A DNA stretch of 64,000 nucleotides from Altericroceibacterium indicum (lineage in GTDB: Bacteria > Pseudomonadota > Alphaproteobacteria > Sphingomonadales > Sphingomonadaceae), in NCBI RefSeq assembly GCF_009828105.1, contig NZ_WTYQ01000003.1:186001-250000 (forward strand), given 5' to 3'. Under the pieces are notes generated by a model, which was given only the letters and a program-made list of their open reading frames with translations, made no database searches and was not told the DNA's origin. Made by a program: the position numbers and the translations under genes. Positions 1 through 8,721 of the stretch are shown here, one piece after another; the stretch's first letter is position 1, and every line of letters begins with the position of its first letter.

Positions 1-1788
1 GTGGCCCGCTTCCAGGGTCACCGTCTTGAAATTGGGCAACGTACCCCAGCTCGCCTCGGACATATCGATGAAAGGCTTGCCTTCGAAATTCATCACCCCG
101 CCACGGCCACCAAGACCGAGCCGATAGGTGCCGCTTTCCTTGGGGACGATAAAGCCGGTCCAAACCACCTTGTGGTGATCGGCCACTTTGCCAAGCCCCA
201 ACCCACGGCCATGGACATCGCTTTCACGCTGTATCAGCGCGGGCTTTGCCTCATAGCGAACGGTGGCATCATATTTTTCCAGCTCACCGGGTGCAAAGCG
301 CTCAGGCGCCTTGCCGATGGGGTTGTAATAATGAGCCGTAAGACCCGGCTTGCCATCTTCCGTTTGCAATGCACTTTCCGGCACCGTGTCGCTGTCAGTG
401 TATGATTCACCAAAGGGAACATATTGCACCTTGGCTTTCGGCATCGCCGCGCGCAGACCTTCCAGCACGGAAACAGGCTCACCCGACATCGGGGAAGAGT
501 AATTGCCCCGTAACACGCGGGTAGCATCGCCCAGGGGGCCGATTACAGCCACACGCATTCCGGCGGTCTGGAACGGTAGAATCCCATCATTCTTGAGCAA
601 AACGAGGCTGCGTTCAGCGGCCTTCAAGGCTAAGGCGCGATGGGCAGGTGTCGCAATGTCACGCACCGAAGACATGCTAGTGCTCAAAGGGCGCACACCG
701 GCCAGATCGCCATTGCGATATCGAGCTGAGAACAGCCGCACCAACGCCCGGTCAATATCATTTTCGGTAATCAAACCCCGGTTCAGCGCATCGCGATAGC
801 GTTCGCCCAGCCCTGCGGTGTCTGACAGGGTTTGCGTGTTGCACTCATTGTCCACCCCTGCCCACAATGCTGCGGTGACGCCCGTTGCCGGGTCGGGTGC
901 ATAATGATGGTTTTCGCTAATATCGCGCACTGCATCGCAATCAGACACAACATAGCCGGTAAAGCCCCAGGCATCGCGCAAAGTATCTTTCAGCAATTCC
1001 TCACTGGCGCAGGCAGGTGCCCCATCCACCCTATTATAGGCGCACATGACAGATCCGGCTTTCGCCTCGACAATGGCAGCGCGGAAGGCGGGCAGATAAG
1101 TGTCTTCCAGATCGTGTTTTGACACGAAGACATTAGCATGGTGGCGGGTCGCTTCCGGCCCGTTATGGACCGCGAAATGCTTCGGTGTAGCCACCACATC
1201 TGGAAGATCAGGGTTCGGCCCCTGCATTCCTTCCACATAAGCGACACCCATCCGAGCCGTCAGGAAAGGATCTTCGCCATAGGTTTCCTGGCCCCGGCCC
1301 CAACGCGGATCACGGAAAATATTGATATTGGGTGACCATGTATCGAGCCCCGTGCCAATCCGGCCCAGCTTCCCGGTTTCCCGGCCCAGTGCATGAAGCC
1401 CGCGCACTTCGGTGCTGATAGACCCGGCGACATCATGGACCAGTTCGGTATCGAATGTCGCGGCCAGACCCACAGGTTCAGGAAAATTGGTCGTCGGCAC
1501 CGGGCCAAGTGCACCATGCAAGCTTTCGGTCCACCAATTATAGGCCGGAATCTTGAGGCGTGGAATGGCTGGGGCTGTATTGAGAAGTTGGTCGAACTTT
1601 TCATCCAAGGTCAACTGGCTGACGATTTTTTCAGCCATCTGATCTGCTTTTTGCCATTCGGCAGATTGGGCAGTGCTGGCCTGATGGGCGGCAGTATCCT
1701 GCGCCTGCGCATTCCCTGCAGACATGGCTGTCATGCTGGCCAGTGCAAAACCGCTCGCAGCCAGCAATCGGCTTTTCCATGCTCTCAT
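1..1788 (-). CDS. GH3 beta-glycosidase, probably beta-xylosidase or beta-glucosidase, with PA14 domain (3' end outside window)
   Basis: The reading frame is open from ATG at 1788 to the window edge (596 codons), so the C-terminus is missing. A signal peptide of about 30 residues ends near NAQAQ, and GAGAGGAAA precedes the ATG. The GH3 N-terminal domain shows a KHF motif near residue 203 and the nucleophile motif VVSDCDAV, with D283 as the predicted nucleophile. After the linker the second domain starts at AERSLVLLKND, and a PA14-like insert begins near residue 490 (LTAHYYNP, then SGTYRLGL). This layout is usual for periplasmic GH3 xylosidases and glucosidases. It is the last visible gene of a unit with the halogenase-like gene (52 bp upstream) and the TonB receptor. 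Xylan specificity is inferred from neighbours only. Confidence 0.93.
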   Translation of the reverse strand, partial: MRAWKSRLLAASGFALASMTAMSAGNAQAQDTAAHQASTAQSAEWQKADQMAEKIVSQLTLDEKFDQLLNTAPAIPRLKIPAYNWWTESLHGALGPVPTTNFPEPVGLAATFDTELVHDVAGSISTEVRGLHALGRETGKLGRIGTGLDTWSPNINIFRDPRWGRGQETYGEDPFLTARMGVAYVEGMQGPNPDLPDVVATPKHFAVHNGPEATRHHANVFVSKHDLEDTYLPAFRAAIVEAKAGSVMCAYNRVDGAPACASEELLKDTLRDAWGFTGYVVSDCDAVRDISENHHYAPDPATGVTAALWAGVDNECNTQTLSDTAGLGERYRDALNRGLITENDIDRALVRLFSARYRNGDLAGVRPLSTSMSSVRDIATPAHRALALKAAERSLVLLKNDGILPFQTAGMRVAVIGPLGDATRVLRGNYSSPMSGEPVSVLEGLRAAMPKAKVQYVPFGESYTDSDTVPESALQTEDGKPGLTAHYYNPIGKAPERFAPGELEKYDATVRYEAKPALIQRESDVHGRGLGLGKVADHHKVVWTGFIVPKESGTYRLGLGGRGGVMNFEGKPFIDMSEASWGTLPNFKTVTLEAGH

Positions 1789-1840
1789 TATGTTTCCTCT
1801 CACGATTAATTACGTTGCAGGAGCGTCGTTTCTCTGGCGA

Positions 1841-3403
1841 TCACACCGGCTGCATCCCGCGTTCCACGATCTTGTTGATAAGATCACGGTGGCGCGGCAA
1901 TCCGGTTCGCAGACGCTCCGTTTGAATGACATTGGCGCGGATAGCCTGTTCAGCGATACGCGCTTCGCTGGTCAGTGCTTCGGGTTCGACTTGTGTGCGA
2001 AACCCCATCCCATAGAGCACATATTGATAGCTGGCTGGCGGGAAGACCTCCTCCACCCGGTCAAATTCATCGTGAAACCAAGGCGATTGATATTGCCACA
2101 AGAGCATCAGTTCCTGCAGCCGATCCGGGATCGTTTCAGGTAACAGATTATCACGCCAGAAAGCGCTGTCCGTACGCTTGGTCAGCACATAATGCAGCTT
2201 GAGAAAATCGATAATCCGCCCCCAGCGATAATGAGTAGTGGCGTTAAATCGATGTGCGATCACATCCATTACCTCACGGCAGACCGGCATTTGTTCCGCG
2301 ATCATCTTTGCAGACAGTTCAATCAGCACAATCGCTGACGCTTCGAGCGGCTCAAGAAAACCAGCGGCCAGCCCCACGGCAACGCAATTGCGCTTCCAGA
2401 ATGTCTCGCGGTGACCCGACCGGATCGGAATTTTGCGTAAAGTGAGATCCTTGCCCGCAGCGCCAATATAGGCCCGCAATTCGCGCTCGGCGTCTTCGTC
2501 CGAAATATGCCGGCTGGAATAGACATGGCCTATCCCACGGCGTGAAGGCAGGCCAATGTCCCAGATCCAACCTGCCGATTGGGCGGTGGAGATCGTGTGT
2601 GATGCAATCGGGCTAGCCGCATTGTCATAAGGCATCTGCACCGCAAGGGCGGTGTCGCAGAACAATATGTCGCTGCAATCGCGAAACGGAACCTGCAAAG
2701 CATCGCCGATCAGAAGCGCTTTAAATCCGGTGCAATCGACAAACAAATCACCGGTAATTTCTCCTGCCTGTGTGGTGACGATCGACTGAATATCGCCATC
2801 CTCCGCCAGTTTGACCTGCTCCACATCGGCCAGTACATGGCGAACGCCCAATTTCTCGGAGCAGTGACGCTGCAAGAAAGGTGCGAATTTCCCCGCATCA
2901 AGATGGTAGGCATAATTGGCCAGCCCGTCATATTCCGGGGTGGCGATCGTTTTGGGTGCCAGCCCGTCGTCGCAGATTTTCCCCTGTGGGGAGACTGCGT
3001 CGCAGAAGCTCATCGCGCCGCTTGGCTCAACAGCTTCTGAACCCGCGAGCCAATGGGGTACAAGATTTAGCTGGGCAAAGCTCTGCGGCAGCATCAAAGG
3101 GTGATAATATGCGTCATCTGGAGTGCCCGTGGTCCAGCGGGCAAATTTTGCACCCTGCTTGAAAGAGGCATCACATTCGCGGAAGAAGTCGCTTTCCGAA
3201 ACGCCCATCCGCTGCAAGGTCGTGCGCAAGGTAGGCCAAGTGCCTTCTCCCACTCCGATAATAGGAGTGTTGGGCGATTCGACCAGCGTTACAGTAAAGC
3301 CGGATGCCATCCGCCCTTTGTGCCGGGCGGCAATCACGCCAGCGGTGAGCCAGCCTGCCGTGCCGCCTCCTACGATAACGATATGTTTGACCGGCTTCAC
3401 CAT
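1841..3403 (-). CDS. Tryptophan-halogenase-family flavoprotein
   Basis: 520-residue protein of the flavin-dependent halogenase family (PF04820). The Rossmann FAD motif IVIVGGGTAGWLTA lies at the N-terminus and a second family stretch, GFLEPLEASAIVLIE, near residue 340. ATG 3403 is preferred because GGAGGT lies 6 bases upstream; an ATG 15 bases earlier lacks this. Known members halogenate free or peptide tryptophan, but many homologues sit beside TonB receptors in sphingomonads, Caulobacter and Xanthomonas with no known substrate. Here it follows the receptor gene and precedes GH3, inside a xylan locus, so natural-product biosynthesis is unlikely. A redox or modification role linked to the receptor is inference. 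Confidence 0.9.
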   Translation of the reverse strand: MVKPVKHIVIVGGGTAGWLTAGVIAARHKGRMASGFTVTLVESPNTPIIGVGEGTWPTLRTTLQRMGVSESDFFRECDASFKQGAKFARWTTGTPDDAYYHPLMLPQSFAQLNLVPHWLAGSEAVEPSGAMSFCDAVSPQGKICDDGLAPKTIATPEYDGLANYAYHLDAGKFAPFLQRHCSEKLGVRHVLADVEQVKLAEDGDIQSIVTTQAGEITGDLFVDCTGFKALLIGDALQVPFRDCSDILFCDTALAVQMPYDNAASPIASHTISTAQSAGWIWDIGLPSRRGIGHVYSSRHISDEDAERELRAYIGAAGKDLTLRKIPIRSGHRETFWKRNCVAVGLAAGFLEPLEASAIVLIELSAKMIAEQMPVCREVMDVIAHRFNATTHYRWGRIIDFLKLHYVLTKRTDSAFWRDNLLPETIPDRLQELMLLWQYQSPWFHDEFDRVEEVFPPASYQYVLYGMGFRTQVEPEALTSEARIAEQAIRANVIQTERLRTGLPRHRDLINKIVERGMQPV

Positions 3404-3424
3404 CCAACACCTCCACAAAGAAGA

Positions 3425-3454
3425 ACCGGGGACACCCTACAGGATGTCCCCGGT
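3425..3454 (-). terminator. Strong hairpin between TonB receptor and halogenase-like gene
   Basis: ACCGGGGACA (3425-3434) pairs perfectly with TGTCCCCGGT (3445-3454) around a 10-base loop. Read on the minus strand it is followed by TTCTTCTTT. It lies 12 bases after the receptor stop codon and 22 bases before the next start. It could be a partial terminator or an mRNA-stabilising structure that keeps receptor transcript above the downstream genes. Confidence 0.6.
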
Positions 3455-3465
3455 CAGGGGAGAGC

Positions 3466-6438
3466 TCAGAAACGAGCGCGCACACCAGCGCTGTAGCGAC
3501 GCCCGTAAGCATACACATCGAGCAGTTGGTTGCTGTAACGGCCATGCGTGCTCTGCGTGGCATTGGTGACATTCTGCACATCGGCGAAAACGCTGATGCC
3601 TTCTGTGAGCTGATAACTCGTCGTCACGTCCACCTGGGTGTTCGCGTCAACAAATGTCGGCTCTGCACCGAATGCACTGGTATTCTGCAACTGTCCAAAG
3701 GCTGAGAGATATTCATCACGCCAGTTGACTGCTACGCGCGCCTGGAACCCATATTTATCAAAGAAGCCGACAAAGTTTGCCGAGTTGGCAAGGCCGGTCA
3801 CGGCAAAGCCGCTCTGGCTTATATCATCGGGATCATATGGCTTATTGGTTTCGACAAAGGTAGCATTGGCATTGAAGCCAAAACCGCTGTCCCCAAACAC
3901 ATGCTGCCAGGCAAGTTCGATGCCCTTCACCGTCGCGTCAGGTCCATTCACGCGCTGAGAAACAGTGAATTGCGCTGGCTGACCTGTACTCGGGTCAATC
4001 ACATCATTGATCGTCTGGCGTTGGGTGCCCTGCACCACGAAGTTGGAGACGTTCTTGATGAACACATTAGCTGAAGCGTAGGAATTGGGCTGGTAATACC
4101 ATTCCACCGCGAAGTCGAAATTGTCCGCCAGATAAGGCTTCAGGTTAGGATTTCCGCCATCAGCCGTCAGCGCACCGACACGCTGGCCACTGCCGATATT
4201 CAATGCTGGGGAGAGAAGATCCAGCCCCGGACGCGTTAAGGTACGTGACGCATCAAAACGCAAGTGCAGTGAATCGCTGAGCAGCAACTTCATATCTACA
4301 CTTGGCAGCAAATAGGAATAATCGCTTTTCGTCGTCACATCCTGCGATTCACTGAAAGCAACGGTCAGCAATGTCGGATCAGTATCGCTGCGTGTGAGGC
4401 CAATAGGCAAACGCCCGATACCGGTCGAACTGAGATGCGTCACTTCCTGCCGCAAACCAGCGTTGAAGTAGAACGGCATATCAGCAATTTCGGTTTCGAA
4501 ATTCGCCCGCATATACAGCGCCCAGGTCTTTTCCTGAATATCGCGCACACTGCCCGGATCGATCGCAACATCGAAAGTTCCGGTGAAATCACCGTTGCAA
4601 CAGCCATAGCCATAACCAGGAATATTCTGTGCCTGCGGATTACCGAGTGCAGTCAGGAAGGCCTGATAGTCCTGCGCAGTGAAGTCCAGCAGTACCGGCG
4701 GCAGCGAACCAGAGAAGCCCGGGATGAAGCCGTCAGTGCTAATAGTCCCCTTGAACAAATCAGCCGGAATAGCGACGCCGCCTGACGTTCCTGATGCGGG
4801 GCCATAGCCGGAGTACGCCTGCCAGAAATTATTGGTGAAAGTGTTAGACGCTTGGAATTTATAGTGATCTTCCAGATAAGACCCGCCAAATCTTAGCGTC
4901 AGCCCTTCTTGCTCCCAAGTCGCCGCCAAACGTGCCTGCTTAACTGTATCCTTGTTCTTCTGAGCCTGATTAACCGTAACATGCGAACCGATAAAGTCTG
5001 GATTCGCCCAGTCCGCTGCATTCCCATTCGGGCCATAGTCATGGAGTTGGGGAATAGCATCCGAGCTATCACCATTAATAGCCACGCCAAGAGCTGGCCC
5101 GATAGCAAAGCCATAACCAACATCAGCACCGATATTGCTGAGACGGCCGTCTGGGTTGAGCCAGCTCTGCGAATAGGCCCCGTCAGCCTCAACCTTGAAA
5201 TTATCGCTGACGTCCCACTTGATGTTCAAGCCGGTCATATTGGTGCGCTGATAAGATTGCGTGGTTTCAGCAGTGAAGTCTGTCTGGGAACCGCTCTGGG
5301 TGAAATCGACGGTGGTACCGTTTTCATCCAGCACGACATTGCGCAGACCGCCCTGATTGAACCAAATGCCCACACCGACACTGTCGCCACGGATTTTCTG
5401 ATTCGAATAATTGTTATCGAGCGTGATTTCTACGGCATCGGACGGGCGCCACTGAAGGGCAATACGCCCGTCAACACGCTCATCGCGTGAATAAAGCTGC
5501 TGCGCACCATATTGCTGTGAGAAGAAGCCAACCACTGTCTGCTTGTCAGAATCTGCAGCATCAGGGTTGGTTTCCGGGTTCACAGGATTGCAACTGGTGG
5601 CAGTGCTTCCCGCGAGCTGGCAGGGGGCATAACGACCGCCAGGGAAGCCGTGGTTGAAGACATTATTCGTCTGAGTATCGCGGCGGGTATAAATCGCATC
5701 GACCAGAATACCGAAAGTGTCGTCTGCAAAGGTGTTGCTGAACAGCAAGCCACCTGTCGGAACGACCTTGCCCGCCTTGTCCTGAATTGAACCGGACGCG
5801 GACGCGGCCAGTTGCAAACCGGGCCGGTCAAATGGCTTGGGATATTCAATATTGATCGTCGCGCCGATCGAGCTGGATGTCAGCATTACATCCGGTGTCT
5901 TGAGGACAGTCAGGCTACCAAGGAAGTCAGAGCCGACGGTACTGAAGTCGATCGAACGGCCACCAGTGGCGGTGGACAGGCGGCGTCCGTCAACCAGTGT
6001 CGTGTTGAAATCGCCGCCAAAGCCGCGAACCGTCACGCCTGTGGCTTCTCCACGCGGGCCGTTCCGAGAAATCGAAATGCCAGGCAGTCGCTGCAGCGAG
6101 GCCGCCACGTTGTTATCAGGGAATTTACCGATATCTTCGGAAGAAATCACATCAACAACGCCGGGAGCAGCGCGCTTGGCATCAAGGTTGCGCTGCAACG
6201 AACCGCGGATACCGACCACCACAATATCATCGCTATCATTACGCTTTGCGAGAGCGCTATCATTTTGGGACGAATCGCTTGTGTCATTCGTCTGTTGATT
6301 TGAAGCAGACAGGCTCCAATCATCAGCACTTTCCTCTGCAGCTGAGGCCGGATTAGCAATTGCCAGAGCAATAAAGCTAGAAGCGCCAGCAAGTAAAAAC
6401 TTTGCAGACTTAGAGTCGCGAGTGAAAATGGTCTTCAT
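3466..6438 (-). CDS. TonB-dependent outer-membrane receptor, probably for xylo-oligosaccharides
   Basis: 990 residues. A signal peptide ends near PASAA, followed by a low-complexity Asp/Ser-rich stretch. Next is the TonB-box region DDIVVVGIRGSLQ, the plug domain (VISSEDIGKFPDNNVA, LQRLPGISISR, VRGFGG) and a long beta-barrel ending in aromatic Phe (SAGVRARF). This matches the large Xanthomonas/Caulobacter-type receptor class. It imports a bulky ligand across the outer membrane using TonB-ExbBD energy. A xyl-box lies 155 bases upstream and the gene is divergent from sapC. Xylo-oligosaccharide as ligand is inferred from the locus, since receptor sequence alone does not reveal substrate. Confidence 0.95.
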   Translation of the reverse strand: MKTIFTRDSKSAKFLLAGASSFIALAIANPASAAEESADDWSLSASNQQTNDTSDSSQNDSALAKRNDSDDIVVVGIRGSLQRNLDAKRAAPGVVDVISSEDIGKFPDNNVAASLQRLPGISISRNGPRGEATGVTVRGFGGDFNTTLVDGRRLSTATGGRSIDFSTVGSDFLGSLTVLKTPDVMLTSSSIGATINIEYPKPFDRPGLQLAASASGSIQDKAGKVVPTGGLLFSNTFADDTFGILVDAIYTRRDTQTNNVFNHGFPGGRYAPCQLAGSTATSCNPVNPETNPDAADSDKQTVVGFFSQQYGAQQLYSRDERVDGRIALQWRPSDAVEITLDNNYSNQKIRGDSVGVGIWFNQGGLRNVVLDENGTTVDFTQSGSQTDFTAETTQSYQRTNMTGLNIKWDVSDNFKVEADGAYSQSWLNPDGRLSNIGADVGYGFAIGPALGVAINGDSSDAIPQLHDYGPNGNAADWANPDFIGSHVTVNQAQKNKDTVKQARLAATWEQEGLTLRFGGSYLEDHYKFQASNTFTNNFWQAYSGYGPASGTSGGVAIPADLFKGTISTDGFIPGFSGSLPPVLLDFTAQDYQAFLTALGNPQAQNIPGYGYGCCNGDFTGTFDVAIDPGSVRDIQEKTWALYMRANFETEIADMPFYFNAGLRQEVTHLSSTGIGRLPIGLTRSDTDPTLLTVAFSESQDVTTKSDYSYLLPSVDMKLLLSDSLHLRFDASRTLTRPGLDLLSPALNIGSGQRVGALTADGGNPNLKPYLADNFDFAVEWYYQPNSYASANVFIKNVSNFVVQGTQRQTINDVIDPSTGQPAQFTVSQRVNGPDATVKGIELAWQHVFGDSGFGFNANATFVETNKPYDPDDISQSGFAVTGLANSANFVGFFDKYGFQARVAVNWRDEYLSAFGQLQNTSAFGAEPTFVDANTQVDVTTSYQLTEGISVFADVQNVTNATQSTHGRYSNQLLDVYAYGRRYSAGVRARF

Positions 6439-6757
6439 ACCCCCTCCTTTTCCTGCTGGTCATTTTTGCCAGCTTGGGAATTGAACAGCAGGCCATTATG
6501 GCCCGTCATGCGCACGGGAGAGTTTGTGCCCCGCAATGCAGGACGCCAGAATTCTCCCAAATTTATTTTCTGACACGATGCTAGCGTCAAAAGGTAGCGC
6601 TATCAATATCAATTTGTACGTGTATTTAGAATAAATCACATTCGCCTTGCAGGAATGGCGGGATTCCGTAACTTTGCCAATAAGATTAGCAAAGTTCATG
6701 ACTCTATCATGTGATACAATAACAATTGCTAAGAAAAAGCCGGAGAGGAAAAGGAAA
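6439..6757. promoter_or_regulatory. Divergent promoter region, TonB receptor / sapC
   Basis: 319 bases without a gene. It holds the xyl-box at 6593-6605 and the ribosome-binding purine tract for sapC (GGAGAGGAAAAGGAAA). The left part (6560-6740) is AT-rich, as expected for promoters. I could not define -35/-10 boxes with confidence. Confidence 0.7.
6593..6605. promoter_or_regulatory. xyl-box operator 1 (LacI/XylR type)
   Basis: GGTAGCGCTATCA: near-palindrome around the central CG, one of six copies in this locus. It sits between the receptor operon and sapC-cupin, so it could control both. Confidence 0.8.
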
Positions 6758-7435
6758 ATGGAACTACTTGATAAGCAAAAGCACGCGGATCTACGGATTC
6801 AGCAGCCCTCATGGCGCAATGACCATTTCCGGCAAATAATGGTGAATGAATTTTCCGCTGCAGCCTCTGTCTGCCCTATTTTTCTGACCAAGAACCCTGA
6901 GACCGGAGATTTCTACGCCGGTGCATTATTTGGCTTCACCGCCAATGAGAATCTGCTTGCCGAACAGCCGGAGATAGCAGGTGCATTCCAACCGCTCGAC
7001 CTTGCCCGAGAAGCTTTTTACATCACAGGAGAGAATATCAGTATCGATCCTGAACATAGCCGCTTCAGTGAAACTGCGGGTGAACCTTTGTTCGAATCGG
7101 ATGGAGAGCCCAGCGATGTCTTGCGCAAAATTCAGCGCGTGTTGGGGCAGATGAACATCGGCATGGCAGAAACAGAGCGGTTTATCGCAGCCCTTTTGGC
7201 GGATAGTCTGGTTGAACCGCTGGATATTTCCTTGCGCTTTGACGATGGCGAAACGGTCAATTTGCAGGGACTCTACACTGTCAGCCTCGACCGTCTTCAT
7301 GAATTGGACGATGCTCAGGTGCTGGCCCTGTTTCGTGCCGGCCACTTGCAACTGATTTACACGATGGCAGCATCGCTTAAACAAGTGAATATATTGGCCC
7401 ATCGCCGGAACATGCGCCTGACAGCAGCAGCCTGA
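6758..7435 (+). CDS. SapC family protein
   Basis: 225-residue protein of the SapC family (PF07277), recognised by the N-terminal pattern HADLRIQQ, a region around VCPIFLTKNPETGDFYAG, and a C-terminal half centred on LQGLYTVSLDRL. ATG 6758 is chosen for the strong purine-rich tract ahead of it; the frame stays open further upstream without a ribosome-binding site. No signal peptide is visible. The family is named from a Campylobacter S-layer locus, but its biochemical role is unknown. In sphingomonads and Caulobacter it recurs beside TonB receptors together with cupin-like and halogenase-like genes, as here. Confidence 0.88.
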   Translation: MELLDKQKHADLRIQQPSWRNDHFRQIMVNEFSAAASVCPIFLTKNPETGDFYAGALFGFTANENLLAEQPEIAGAFQPLDLAREAFYITGENISIDPEHSRFSETAGEPLFESDGEPSDVLRKIQRVLGQMNIGMAETERFIAALLADSLVEPLDISLRFDDGETVNLQGLYTVSLDRLHELDDAQVLALFRAGHLQLIYTMAASLKQVNILAHRRNMRLTAAA

Positions 7436-7442
7436 ACCGCAC

Positions 7443-8468
7443 GTGCCACACTCACTGGAACCCCTCCCACAATCTGCTCATGCAGCATTGGCCGATCCTG
7501 ATGCCTTCCGGGAAGGCATCATGGAATATGGCCAGCCCAAGCTCTTGCGCGGGGTGTGCAAGGAGTGGCCTGTTGTTCAGGCTGCGCAATCCGGCGCACA
7601 AAATGTGGCGGCTTACCTGCAAAGATTTGATAGTGGGGCACAAGCTCAGGCCTTTATAGGCGCGCCCGATATTCAAGGCCGCTATCATTATGGAGACAAT
7701 GCGGAAGGCTTTAACTTCCGCCGAGAAACTCTGTCCCTGCCTGATGCGCTGGCGACCATTCTCCGTCTTGCTCAAGCGCCCGGAGAAGGGACAGCCTATT
7801 TAGGCTCCATCCCGACACGCGATTATTTGCCGGGGTTTGAGCAAGAAAACAGCTTGCCCTTTCTCTCCGCCAATGTGGAACCGCGTGTCTGGGTCGGGAA
7901 CGCCTCCACCGCATCCTGCCATTATGACACCTTCGACAATGTGGCCTGTGTGGCAGCTGGCAAAAGGCGCTTTACGCTCTATCCGCCTGAAGCCATCGCC
8001 GATCTCTATATTGGGCCGATTGATCACACCATGGCCGGCCAGCCAATCAGCATGGCCATGGGAAGCACAATTGGCGATCCGCGTTACCCACGTTTTGAAG
8101 CCATTCGCGATGAAGCCATCATTGTTGAACTGGAACCCGGAGATGCGCTCTACCTGCCAAAGCTCTGGTGGCATCAGGTGGAAGCGACTGAACCGTTCAA
8201 CCTATTAGTCAATTACTGGTGGGATGGATTCCCGCAAGGGCCGGACACCCCCTTCACCGCAATGATGCTGGCAATGACCGTTCTTGCTGAACGCCCCGCT
8301 GCTGAACGGCAAGCCTGGAGGGCCTTCTTCGATCATTACGTCTTTCGCCCAAATGGCCATCCGCTCAGCCACATGCCGGACGAAAGGCACGGCATTCTAG
8401 GTCCACTAGGCAATGGAAACCGCAAGCGTATCCGCGCGATGGTGATGCAATGGCTGAGGGGAAGTTAA
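7443..8468 (+). CDS. Cupin-like (JmjC-type) Fe(II)/2-oxoglutarate-dependent oxygenase
   Basis: 341 residues, Cupin_8/JmjC-like fold. The iron-binding facial triad is visible: H160 and D162 in CHYDTFDN, and the distal histidine H244 in LWWHQVEA. The fold motif GDALYLPKLWWHQ is typical. The start is GTG 7443, seven bases after the sapC stop and without a clear ribosome-binding site, so translation is probably coupled to sapC. An internal ATG (codon 27) is the alternative. Family members hydroxylate protein or small-molecule substrates. The substrate here is unknown; the constant pairing with receptor, SapC and halogenase-like genes suggests a shared pathway. Confidence 0.88.
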   Translation: MPHSLEPLPQSAHAALADPDAFREGIMEYGQPKLLRGVCKEWPVVQAAQSGAQNVAAYLQRFDSGAQAQAFIGAPDIQGRYHYGDNAEGFNFRRETLSLPDALATILRLAQAPGEGTAYLGSIPTRDYLPGFEQENSLPFLSANVEPRVWVGNASTASCHYDTFDNVACVAAGKRRFTLYPPEAIADLYIGPIDHTMAGQPISMAMGSTIGDPRYPRFEAIRDEAIIVELEPGDALYLPKLWWHQVEATEPFNLLVNYWWDGFPQGPDTPFTAMMLAMTVLAERPAAERQAWRAFFDHYVFRPNGHPLSHMPDERHGILGPLGNGNRKRIRAMVMQWLRGS

Positions 8469-8478
8469 ACACGCAAAA

Positions 8479-8502
8479 GGCCCGTTTACGCCGCAAACGG
8501 CC
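8479..8502 (+). terminator. Possible terminator after cupin gene
   Basis: CCGTTT (8482-8487) pairs with AAACGG (8495-8500), extended by an outer GG/CC pair with a bulge. There is no T-run after it, so this is a weak call. Confidence 0.3.
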
Positions 8503-8562
8503 GCTCTGAACAGATATTCCAGGAACAATTTTACTATATCCTTTACTTCACACATGCCGAAA

Positions 8563-8576
8563 TGATAACGATACCA
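8563..8576. promoter_or_regulatory. LacI-type operator, GATAACG class, upstream of the esterase-GH43-GH27 operon
   Basis: TGATAACGATACCA differs by one base in its core from TGATAACGTTACC at 62608-62620. It lies 146 bases before the esterase start. It does not match the xyl-box, which suggests a different repressor or shared control. Confidence 0.5.
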
Positions 8577-8721
8577 AAACTTATTTTCTTAGGTTTTCTT
8601 ACAGAGCGGTGAGAAAATCTCCGAAATAACAATTTCTGAAAGTGAACGTTCGATTCGCGAAACCAGAAATACACGGTGTGAATGCACTCATGAACGGGTG
8701 TCATCAACAGGGAGAGTTGAT

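Noticed and set aside
1841-3403. Natural-product halogenation gene cluster
   Set aside because: Only the halogenase-like gene is present; no NRPS, PKS or tailoring genes occur nearby and the context is carbohydrate uptake.
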